A stretch of DNA of 6,578 nucleotides. Source: Planctomycetaceae bacterium (GTDB lineage Bacteria; Planctomycetota; Planctomycetia; Pirellulales; Thermoguttaceae). The notes below the pieces were generated by a model that worked only from the letters and a program-made list of their open reading frames with translations, searched no databases and had not been told where the DNA came from. Below, piece after piece: positions 1 to 5,549 of this stretch. Position numbers and translations under genes: made by a program. The stretch covers positions 1 to 6,578 of the forward strand of contig WRMR01000290.1 in the NCBI GenBank assembly GCA_009776995.1, read 5' to 3'. Numbering within the stretch: the stretch's first letter is position 1; each line of letters begins with the position of its first letter.

Positions 1-66
1 GTCATTATACTACGATTCGTCTCGCAGTGTCAAGAGGGAAAACGAAAAAAATATCAGTTTGACATC

Positions 67-95
67 TTGACGCAGGATTATCATTGTGATACTAT
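67..95 (+). promoter_or_regulatory. Predicted sigma70-type promoter for the blaI-M56 operon
   Basis: A -35 box TTGACG (67-72) is followed after 17 nt by a -10 box TACTAT (90-95). The -10 is preceded by TG plus one base (87-89), which makes an extended -10. Transcription would start near 102, leaving a leader of about 125 nt before the repressor ATG at 227. A second -35-like TTGACA at 59-64 has no good -10 at the right distance. The assignment comes from matching the consensus by eye. Planctomycete promoters are not well defined, so it is a reasonable but unproven call. Confidence 0.45.
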
Positions 96-114
96 GGACG
101 ACATAAGTAGTCAC
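86..114. promoter_or_regulatory. Imperfect inverted repeat over the -10 box, candidate BlaI-type operator
   Basis: GTGATACT (86-93) and AGTAGTCAC (106-114) are inverted copies that match except for one extra base in the right arm; the centre is 12 nt. The left arm overlaps the -10 box TACTAT. BlaI/MecI repressors bind dyads over their own promoters as dimers, so the position suits autoregulation. The sequence itself was not matched to a known operator of this group, and short dyads also occur by chance. Confidence 0.25.
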
Positions 115-161
115 TGCGACGTTTCTTGTCATTTGCAAGAATGGCAACCGGAACGTTCAAA

Positions 162-191
162 AACAGCATCCGGAAATGTAAGTGACTGGTT
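162..191. repeat. Short-form dispersed repeat in the blaI leader
   Basis: The 15-mer AACAGCATCCGGAAA (162-176) recurs exactly at 1109-1123 inside the M56 gene. In both places it is followed by AGTGA[C]YGGTT: AGTGACTGGTT at 181-191 and AGTGACCGGTT at 1145-1155. Here the two blocks are separated by 4 nt (TGTA), whereas the copy in the M56 gene has 21 nt between them. This is therefore a short form of the same repeat, located in the untranslated leader 35 nt upstream of the repressor start codon. Confidence 0.6.
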
Positions 192-226
192 AATATGGGG
201 TTGGATTAACACGCAGGAATTTTATC

Positions 227-664
227 ATGGAAAATAACGAGAAAAGCACTCAAATCAGTCCGTCGGAATGGGAAGTGATGCGTGTGCTTTGGAACGCCGA
301 ACGACCGTTGGCCGCAGCTGAGGTGCGCGAGGCACTGGCGGAGGTTTCGCCGTGGAGCATCAAGACGGTGCGGACCTTTCTCACGCGGCTGGTTGCGAAA
401 AACGCTGTTGACGCAACCCGGCAGAAGGTCGCCGGTTACGAATTGCTGCATTACCGCCCGCTGGTCACTGAAGAGGAAACGATCCGCTTGGAGCGGCAGA
501 ATTTTCTCGCACGGTTTTTCGGCGGCACGGTGCAGTCGATGCTGGCCTCGTGCATCCGCTCCGGCGACATCTCGCGTGAGGAACTGGAACAAATCCGCCG
601 GTTGATCGAAGAGGAAAACACAACGGGACAGGGTGATCACGGAAGTAGGGCGGTCACGGCGTGA
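227..664 (+). CDS. BlaI/MecI/CopY-family transcriptional repressor
   Basis: This 145-residue protein is a winged-helix repressor expected to bind, as a dimer, the promoter of its own operon and to be inactivated when the partner membrane protease is activated. The N-terminal winged helix spans about residues 10-80, with the family signatures ISPSEWEVMRVLW (10-22) and WSIKTVRTFLTRLV (43-56, recognition helix). The C-terminal helical dimerisation region is about 83-130, with FLARFFGG (93-100) and the closing EELEQIRRLIEEE. The start is ATG 227, with an AGGA Shine-Dalgarno at 215-218. Two oddities stand out. Residues from 135 to the end, and the TGA stop, are encoded by a palindromic repeat, so the tail is not family sequence. 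By hand alignment with staphylococcal MecI, the Asn-Phe scissile position (101-102) corresponds to about S108-C109 here, so the Asn-Phe pair is not kept. The M56 peptidase gene follows 46 nt downstream, as is usual for such pairs. The family call is firm; the target genes are unknown. Confidence 0.95.
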   Translation: MENNEKSTQISPSEWEVMRVLWNAERPLAAAEVREALAEVSPWSIKTVRTFLTRLVAKNAVDATRQKVAGYELLHYRPLVTEEETIRLERQNFLARFFGGTVQSMLASCIRSGDISREELEQIRRLIEEENTTGQGDHGSRAVTA

Positions 665-673
665 CCGCCCTAC
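628..673. repeat. Palindromic repeat spanning the blaI stop codon (long form)
   Basis: A perfect inverted repeat with 14-bp arms, GTAGGGCGGTCACG (645-658) and CGTGACCGCCCTAC (660-673), has a single central G. It is preceded by ACAGGGTGATCACGG (628-642), which recurs with one change at 3457-3471. The TGA stop of the repressor (662-664) lies in the right arm. The RNA hairpin would be strong, but no T-tract follows. It therefore looks more like a stabilising or attenuating hairpin of REP type than a classical terminator. It sits 37 nt before the M56 start codon. Confidence 0.85.
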
Positions 674-694
674 CAGATACCAAACAACCCGCAA

Positions 695-700
695 AAGGAG
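695..700 (+). promoter_or_regulatory. Shine-Dalgarno site that decides the M56 peptidase start
   Basis: AAGGAG lies 10 nt before ATG 711. The reading frame is open further upstream to an ATG at 633, but that extension would be 26 residues translated from the palindromic repeat and overlapping the repressor gene. The ribosome site and the start of hydrophobic family-like sequence both favour ATG 711. Confidence 0.8.
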
Positions 701-710
701 AACCATAACC

Positions 711-3440
711 ATGTTTGACAACCTGTCCCCGATTTTTTATTTGGTGGTTCTGCAATCGTGCAAGGCCGGGCTGGTCATCAGTGCGATTCTGGTGTTTCAC
801 GCCCTGGCGGGCAAACGGCTGTCGCCTGTGACGCGCCATGCGACTTGGTTGCTTGTGCCGTTGTCGCTGCTGCTTTGCGTGTCGGTGCCGTCGCCGCTGA
901 GCGTGTGGAACGCTGCGCGAAGTTGGGAGTTGGGAGTGAGGAGTGAGAAGTTGAATGAGACGGAGATGCTTAATCAATATGAACCGGAGATGAAGTACAG
1001 CGCAATCCCTGGATTGAGAACGGAAAGTTTGGAATCGTCCGTTGTTGTCAGTTCGCAAAATTCAGCAACGTGCGAAATGCAAGGAACAGTAGCGAACACA
1101 GTGCAAGGAACAGCATCCGGAAACGAAGTGAGCGTAGCGAACGGAGTGACCGGTTCGGAGCGTGAAAAGCCCAAAACCGGTCACTCCGTTCGGTCACTTT
1201 GTGACCTCTCTGCGTTCCCGGCTGCTGTTTCTTGGCTCCAAGCTACTGTTGCATTTTCGGCTGCCGTTACTTGGATTATCGGTTGTCTTGTCATGGCAAT
1301 CGTTTTCCTGTGGCAGATATTGATGTGTCACGGGTGGCTGAAACGCGGCAGGCCGATCACCAGCGAACGCGTACTGCTGATCTTCTCGCAATGCGTGCGG
1401 CGGATGAACGTCAGGACCTGGCTGGTCGTGGCGGAGAGTTCCGCCGTGTCCGGGCCGTTCCTCATGGGCGTGTTGCGGCCGACGCTCCTGCTGCCGGAAA
1501 AAATGGTCCGCGACGCAACCGATGAACAACTGCTTACGGTGTTCCTGCACGAGCTGGCACACCTGAAACGCTGGGACATCTGGACGAGTTGGCTGATGAC
1601 CTGCCTGTTGATCGTGCATTGGTTCAACCCGCTTTTATGGCTTGCTGTCCGCCGGATGAACGCCGACCGCGAGGAAGCCTGCGACGCGCTGGCACTCGCC
1701 CGGCTCGACCCCGGACAACGGAAAAATTATGGGATTTCGCTCGTGGACATCACGGCGCAATTTCAATCGCCGGCCCGAACGCCGGGTCTGGCCGGCATTT
1801 CAGAAGACGGCAAAATTTTAACCAGGAGAATCGAAATGATACGACAAACTGGAACATGGAAACCGCGCTGGACACTGCTCGCCGCCCTGTTCGCCCTGCT
1901 GCTCGGCGCGGTCACACTCACCGATGCGCAACAGCCCTCCAAGCCGGGCAACATCGTCGTCAACGGCGTCGAATACACGCCGGTGGTGAAAGAGGAAGTG
2001 CCGCAAATGGAGGAACCAAGTATTCAACAACTGGAAATCAACCCGAAATGGGCAGCCATTCTTGGGAATTACTGGAGTACGCAAGATGACAGGCAAATCC
2101 GTTTGATTATCCAACTGGCAACGAAAAAAGTACCACTTGAGCAAATGATGCCCCGGCGGGCAGTTGTGCTGTGGCCGAAAGGTTCTTATGGACTGTCTCT
2201 GTATTTTCAAGTCATGTTTCATTACCAAAATGGAATTTACACTGGCGAATTGAAATCTGTGGATGATGACAAACTGACGATTGAACTGACGCAATATTTT
2301 GTCACCAACAAAGAAGAAAAACCTGTGCCGGAAGCACTGCAAAATATGACACTCACGGTCATTCGTGACGGTGACAATCATATCATTGCGCTCGATATTC
2401 CGAAAAGCGAGGCATGGGACGCGATAAGGCTGAAGAAAGATAGCTCTTTTTCATCCTCTATCACCACATTGGAAGCCGTCCCTCACGGCGATTTCCGGTC
2501 AAGGAAAATGCTTGGACCTGTTGGTTTGCCCGGCGAATACGATGAACCAAACGTTTATCCGATTGTAAACCCATTCACTCCCTTCGCTTCTGTTTTCACC
2601 GGCTCCGAAGGGGAACGAAAAATCACGTTTGAATTTCACTGGCGACACTTTTCGGACGGTCCTCAAATGAAGTGTGCAGGAGATATCGAACTTGTCACCC
2701 ATTCTCCTTGTGTGCGAATTTACGAAGGGGGATTCGAAGGGGACTGGAAGAGCGGTGAAAAGGAACGGCTTTTCTATGCCGACGTCAAATTCATCAATAA
2801 CAATGAACTTGAAATGCGCGTTGCTTTTTCGCACGATGGTATCAACGAGAAACCTGCACCGGACGCCCTGAAAAATCTCACGGCCAGGATCATCCGCGAC
2901 GGTGATAACATCTCGCTTGAAATTCCTGCAAACGGCGAGTGGGACGCAGTCAAGGTAACGAAGGTGAAAGAGGGATCACAGCAATATCCTGAGCAGCGTC
3001 TCCGCACCTCTCCCTACCAAACAAATCCAGGGAAAACATTGGCGATTTATCCGATCATGTATGACTCTTGTGAAGCGGCCATGAAGATATTGAAACCGCT
3101 TTTGCCGAATGTCCAGTTCAAGCAAGATCGATTGACAAATTCACTTGTAGTTCTGGCAACGTCTGAAGAGCATGAACTGATCAAAAAGACCTTGGACGAG
3201 TGGGAACAACAGACTCAAAATGATGAAAAGAAGATTATAATGGCTTATATCATCAAAAACGCCGATCCCGAGACGGTGCTGGCGGTGATGAAGACGGTGT
3301 TTGCCGAAACCCCGGATGTCCGCCTGGCACTTGACCCGAAAACGAACCACCTGGTCGTCTTGTGCAACAAATCCGTTCGTGACAAAGTTCACGACAAAGT
3401 CGTGGAAATCCTGAAAGAGATGGACAGGCAGGAAGAGTAA
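711..3440 (+). CDS. BlaR1-like M56 membrane metallopeptidase with duplicated sensor-like domain and secretin-N-like C-terminus
   Basis: This 909-residue integral membrane zinc protease is predicted to sense an extracytoplasmic signal and relieve repression by the neighbouring BlaI-family protein. Helices are at about 8-33, 44-62, 185-205 and 387-405. The zinc site is HELAH (280-284), and the third ligand is probably E321 in EEACD (321-325), with a hydrophobic stretch (294-313) between them as in BlaR1. Between helices 2 and 3, where a short extracytoplasmic loop is usual, residues about 71-168 are unusual and largely encoded by repeat-like DNA. After the last helix comes a long, presumably periplasmic, region. 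It holds two copies of a domain about 95 residues long, ending in EKPxPxAL...IRDGDN...IP...WDA (536-571 and 713-746). Two short modules follow (about 778-831 and 844-905), resembling secretin_N/NolW repeats, each with a TNxLVVL core. No SxxK/KTG penicillin-binding sensor was seen, so the stimulus is probably not a beta-lactam. The M56 assignment is firm; the secretin-N call is by pattern. Confidence 0.92.
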   Translation: MFDNLSPIFYLVVLQSCKAGLVISAILVFHALAGKRLSPVTRHATWLLVPLSLLLCVSVPSPLSVWNAARSWELGVRSEKLNETEMLNQYEPEMKYSAIPGLRTESLESSVVVSSQNSATCEMQGTVANTVQGTASGNEVSVANGVTGSEREKPKTGHSVRSLCDLSAFPAAVSWLQATVAFSAAVTWIIGCLVMAIVFLWQILMCHGWLKRGRPITSERVLLIFSQCVRRMNVRTWLVVAESSAVSGPFLMGVLRPTLLLPEKMVRDATDEQLLTVFLHELAHLKRWDIWTSWLMTCLLIVHWFNPLLWLAVRRMNADREEACDALALARLDPGQRKNYGISLVDITAQFQSPARTPGLAGISEDGKILTRRIEMIRQTGTWKPRWTLLAALFALLLGAVTLTDAQQPSKPGNIVVNGVEYTPVVKEEVPQMEEPSIQQLEINPKWAAILGNYWSTQDDRQIRLIIQLATKKVPLEQMMPRRAVVLWPKGSYGLSLYFQVMFHYQNGIYTGELKSVDDDKLTIELTQYFVTNKEEKPVPEALQNMTLTVIRDGDNHIIALDIPKSEAWDAIRLKKDSSFSSSITTLEAVPHGDFRSRKMLGPVGLPGEYDEPNVYPIVNPFTPFASVFTGSEGERKITFEFHWRHFSDGPQMKCAGDIELVTHSPCVRIYEGGFEGDWKSGEKERLFYADVKFINNNELEMRVAFSHDGINEKPAPDALKNLTARIIRDGDNISLEIPANGEWDAVKVTKVKEGSQQYPEQRLRTSPYQTNPGKTLAIYPIMYDSCEAAMKILKPLLPNVQFKQDRLTNSLVVLATSEEHELIKKTLDEWEQQTQNDEKKIIMAYIIKNADPETVLAVMKTVFAETPDVRLALDPKTNHLVVLCNKSVRDKVHDKVVEILKEMDRQEE
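921..958. repeat. Low-complexity purine-rich repeat inside the M56 gene
   Basis: The strand is almost pure G, A and T and is built from the overlapping units AGTTGGG, AGTTGGGAGTGAG and GAGTGAGAAGTTGAATGAG. It encodes SWELGVRSEKLNE (71-83), immediately after helix 2 of the M56 protein. It does not resemble the flanking membrane-domain coding sequence and opens the repeat-derived insert. Sequence of this style is commonly seen as intergenic filler in repeat-rich genomes, so its in-frame presence in a coding region is notable. Confidence 0.55.
1078..1113. repeat. Direct repeat TGCAAGGAACAG, two copies inside the M56 gene
   Basis: The 12-mer TGCAAGGAACAG occurs exactly at 1078-1089 and 1102-1113, with a 24-nt period that keeps the reading frame. 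It gives the similar peptides MQGTV and VQGTA in the insert of the M56 protein. The second copy runs directly into the dispersed repeat starting at 1109. Confidence 0.7.
1109..1206. repeat. Long-form dispersed repeat with 18-bp inverted arms inside the M56 coding sequence
   Basis: The unit starts with AACAGCATCCGGAAA (shared with 162-176). It then contains perfect inverted arms CGAACGGAGTGACCGGTT (1138-1155) and AACCGGTCACTCCGTTCG (1175-1192), separated by 19 nt, and ends with a small dyad GGTCAC-TTT-GTGACC (1192-1206). It is translated in frame as about residues 133-165 of the M56 protein, in the loop between helices 2 and 3. The block GTGAGCGTA (1128-1136) and the following bases resemble 6532-6558 at the window end. 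A large hairpin inside a coding sequence points to insertion of a repeat rather than selection on protein. Confidence 0.85.
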
Positions 3441-3456
3441 CCTTTCCGGCGAATGC

Positions 3457-3484
3457 ACAGGGCGATCACGGTGTGACCGCCCTG
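3457..3484. repeat. Palindromic repeat (short form) in the convergent gap after the M56 gene
   Basis: The arms CAGGGCGATCAC (3458-3469) and GTGACCGCCCTG (3473-3484) pair with one mismatch around a 3-nt loop. The element begins with ACAGGGCGATCACGG, matching 628-642 except for one base, and ends like 661-671. It corresponds to the long copy at 628-673 with about 18 nt missing. It lies 16 nt after the M56 stop, between convergent genes, so it may protect or end both transcripts. No T-tract follows on either strand. A wider 7-bp inverted pair, CGAATGC (3450-3456) and GCATTCG (3523-3529), brackets it. Confidence 0.75.
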
Positions 3485-3544
3485 CCTTGAAACGCCGTAT
3501 CCCAACTTTCATTTTTCACAAGGCATTCGTCCCTCACCCCTTAT

Positions 3545-4423
3545 TCACGTTTTTGCCGTCTCATTGTACGCCATAATTTTGCCGACGAGCCGGGCAGCGA
3601 GATATTCGGTAATCACATTGCCATTTTGGTACGGTGCCGTTTCGACGACATCGGCACCGATTACGTTTTTGGCACGGGAAACCTCATACAAAATCGCGGT
3701 CGCCAGACGCCAGGTCATGCCGCCGGGTTCAGGCGTACCGGTCGCCGGGGCAATGGCCGGGTCAAACGCGTCAATATCGAACGTAATATAAATCGTGTCG
3801 GTCAGGCGGTCGAGGATACTTTCCATTGCTTTTCGCAACCCTGCTTCCGTTTCGAGCATGGGAACGGTGATCAAACTGGCAATCTGCGCCGGGCATTCCT
3901 GCAATTCTTCGGCACTGTAGCTACGGACTCCGACTTGGGTTAAGTGCGGCGTGATTTCAAGCACGCGGCGCATCGCCGAAGCATGGGAATATTTCCCGCC
4001 GGTAAATTCATCCCGCAAATCAGCGTGGGCGTCAAATTGCAGAACGCTCAGATTTGTGTAACACTCGGATGCTGCCCGAACGATGGGGGGCGTAATACTA
4101 TGTTCTCCGCCAAGAAAGATGGGAAACCTACCCGACTGGAAAAATGGGCGAGCAGCGTCGTAAATACGTACCATCTGTTCGGCGGGCGTGTTGGCGGAAG
4201 GTATGGGCGAATGTGTCGCAATTCCGGCACGCCAATATTCGTTTTGCAGTTCCTCGTCAATGTGTTCCATCTGGTCGGATACATCGAGAATGGCGTCCGG
4301 CCCGTTTGCCGTCCCATGCATAAAGCAAACCGTTCCCTCATAAGGGATTGGCACAATGTGAAATCGTGCGGTTTTCGGATCGCAAAACTTCGGCGGAAGA
4401 TTAAAAAACGTTTTTTTATTCAT
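3545..4423 (-). CDS. speB: Agmatinase-family ureohydrolase
   Basis: This 292-residue cytoplasmic enzyme belongs to the arginase/agmatinase/formiminoglutamase superfamily, which uses two Mn ions to hydrolyse a guanidino group and release urea. Agmatinase gives putrescine from agmatine in polyamine synthesis. All metal ligands are visible: H108 in GGEHS (105-109), D131, H133 and D135 in DAHADLRD (131-138), and D216 and D218 in FDIDAFDP (215-222). The motif TGTPEPGG (228-235) is typical of the agmatinase branch, and the length is normal. The start ATG 4423 lies 15 nt after the stop of the DUF89 gene on the same strand. No clear Shine-Dalgarno is present, so translation may depend on coupling. 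No arginine decarboxylase gene is in the window. Other guanidino substrates, such as guanidinobutyrate or guanidine itself, cannot be excluded from sequence alone. Confidence 0.92.
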   Translation of the reverse strand: MNKKTFFNLPPKFCDPKTARFHIVPIPYEGTVCFMHGTANGPDAILDVSDQMEHIDEELQNEYWRAGIATHSPIPSANTPAEQMVRIYDAARPFFQSGRFPIFLGGEHSITPPIVRAASECYTNLSVLQFDAHADLRDEFTGGKYSHASAMRRVLEITPHLTQVGVRSYSAEELQECPAQIASLITVPMLETEAGLRKAMESILDRLTDTIYITFDIDAFDPAIAPATGTPEPGGMTWRLATAILYEVSRAKNVIGADVVETAPYQNGNVITEYLAARLVGKIMAYNETAKT

Positions 4424-4438
4424 GTTTTCATGGACAAA

Positions 4439-5320
4439 TTACGTATTCTTTGTATTTGCCTTAATCCGAATGACGCAATCTCCCAGTTGCGTACCGGAAA
4501 ATTGTGCAATAAAGGAGCATTTCGCCTTGAACAGATAGGCAACTGTCTGAGGAAGTTGGATGTTATCATAACAGATAAGCGTTTCGTAATTCCCAAGCCC
4601 CTTGGAAATGATCAGGTCGGCCTCATGGAAAACGGCCATAAACTCTTGTGAACATTGCTCTAAAACCGTACCCATACCGTCATTTCCATTGGTGATGACG
4701 GGGACAATTTCAGTCAGCCCAACCTGCCTGGCATCGTCTATCATTGCGTCATTGATCACAGGCATCCCGCGAACGCAAGCAACAATATCTTTCGGCAACA
4801 TCTGTTCGATCAACAACCGGTCGCAAACGATTTCACCGGCATTGTCCGTCAGATAAAGAATTTTGCTTGCATTTTCTATGTTCTTCCGCAACCCGTTGAC
4901 ATCACCATTGATCGGCTGACTGAGTGCCTGTTCAATCGCCGTGTCAACATCACTGGGTTCCAGATTGGCGCGGATTGCAAAATCGATGGCGTTTCCGGCA
5001 ATGGCCAGCCGCACCGCCGTGTCGAACGGGTCGCTCGACGCGGTGATCAGATCGCGAAAATGGTCGATTCGCGAGAACATCAGCTCGTTAAATGTTTGCT
5101 TGACCTTGAGATAGGGATCAGGGTTGTTCGTCAGGGCGCGGATCGTGCGGTGGACTTGTTGCCCGATCACCGGTGGAGGCGTTTGAAACCCCATTTCCAG
5201 TACGAGATTCATCACTTTGCGGATCACCTCTTCGTGGATTTTCGCGTCCGGCGTCGCAAATCGCGCCGCTTCAAGTGATTGGCGCATCAGGCAGAGTGAA
5301 CAGTCGATGGAGGATGGCAT
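4439..5320 (-). CDS. DUF89/ARMT1-like domain protein, probable metal-dependent phosphatase
   Basis: This 293-residue protein matches the DUF89 (ARMT1-like) family, whose characterised members are metal-dependent phosphatases acting on small phosphorylated metabolites, often in damage control. Visible features are an N-terminal CxxC (C7, C10 in DCSLCLMRQ), as in prokaryotic members, AGNAIDFA (108-115), the metal-site motif LTDNAGEIVCD (157-167), RGMPVINDA and DDA (184-197), and SKGLGNYETL (239-248). The C-terminal segment FKAKCSFIA is also typical. Length is normal and the fold looks complete. The start ATG 5320 has no evident Shine-Dalgarno. It is the first gene of a probable two-gene operon with the agmatinase-family gene 15 nt downstream, suggesting a shared metabolic role, although the substrate is unknown. 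The family call is strong; the phosphatase activity is inferred from the family. Confidence 0.88.
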   Translation of the reverse strand: MPSSIDCSLCLMRQSLEAARFATPDAKIHEEVIRKVMNLVLEMGFQTPPPVIGQQVHRTIRALTNNPDPYLKVKQTFNELMFSRIDHFRDLITASSDPFDTAVRLAIAGNAIDFAIRANLEPSDVDTAIEQALSQPINGDVNGLRKNIENASKILYLTDNAGEIVCDRLLIEQMLPKDIVACVRGMPVINDAMIDDARQVGLTEIVPVITNGNDGMGTVLEQCSQEFMAVFHEADLIISKGLGNYETLICYDNIQLPQTVAYLFKAKCSFIAQFSGTQLGDCVIRIKANTKNT

Positions 5321-5371
5321 TTTATTTGTACTAAATTCTTTGTTGAATTGGGGGAAAATCTGAAGTGTGTT

Positions 5372-5380
5372 ATTGTATCA
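5372..5380 (-). promoter_or_regulatory. Candidate extended -10 promoter for the DUF89-agmatinase operon
   Basis: On the minus strand the sequence reads TGATACAAT, an extended -10 (TG, one base, then TACAAT, 5 of 6 consensus bases). No recognisable -35 lies 16-18 nt upstream, which is acceptable for extended -10 promoters. The leader to ATG 5320 would be about 45 nt. The same TGATAC start is seen in the blaI promoter. Confidence 0.3.
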
Positions 5381-5453
5381 GAGAAAAGGGTTTCGACGAT
5401 GTGACCTCACGACTTGGAATGGAGTTTTTGCTCTGGCGTCAAAAAGCAAATTC

Positions 5454-5462
5454 TGCTATGAT
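5454..5462 (+). promoter_or_regulatory. Candidate extended -10 promoter for the TPR lipoprotein gene
   Basis: TGCTATGAT matches an extended -10 (TG, one base, then TATGAT, 5 of 6 consensus bases). No good -35 is visible. It would leave a leader of about 80 nt before the TTG start at 5550. A nearer alternative, TATACT (5531-5536), is too close to the start codon unless the mRNA has almost no leader. Confidence 0.28.
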
Positions 5463-5510
5463 TTCGGCGCGCCTTTTCTTGGTATTTTTTCACGAGAAAT
5501 ATGCGGAAAG

Positions 5511-5528
5511 ACGGAATACACGGAATAT
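5511..5528. repeat. Two 9-nt tandem units (ACGGAATAC/ACGGAATAT)
   Basis: ACGGAATAC (5511-5519) is followed directly by ACGGAATAT (5520-5528), which differs only in the last base. It lies in the leader just upstream of the TPR gene. It may be a remnant of a simple repeat; nothing else is seen in it. Confidence 0.4.
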
Positions 5529-5549
5529 TTTATACTGGTTGTATTGGTT

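Noticed and set aside
628..673. Classical rho-independent terminator after the repressor gene
   Set aside because: The stem is strong, but no T-run follows and the next gene is co-directional 37 nt later; a REP-like hairpin fits better.
633..710. N-terminal extension of the M56 gene to ATG 633
   Set aside because: The extra 26 residues come from the palindromic repeat and overlap the repressor gene; AAGGAG at 695-700 supports ATG 711.
206..721. 171-codon open frame on the minus strand opposite the repressor gene
   Set aside because: It is antisense to a clear BlaI-family gene and ends in repeat-encoded sequence; it has no recognisable domain or ribosome site and is a shadow frame.
1109..1206. 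CRISPR array
   Set aside because: The repeats here are few, inverted rather than evenly spaced direct repeats, and have no spacers.
921..1215. Frameshift or pseudogene in the M56 gene
   Set aside because: The reading frame is unbroken and the zinc site and all helices are present in the same frame on both sides.
1818..2381. 187-codon minus-strand frame opposite the M56 gene
   Set aside because: The plus strand encodes a continuous membrane helix and sensor domain; the antisense product is unstructured and unrecognised.
3944..4651. 235-codon plus-strand frame across the agmatinase-DUF89 junction
   Set aside because: It is antisense to two genes with intact catalytic motifs and shows no domain of its own.
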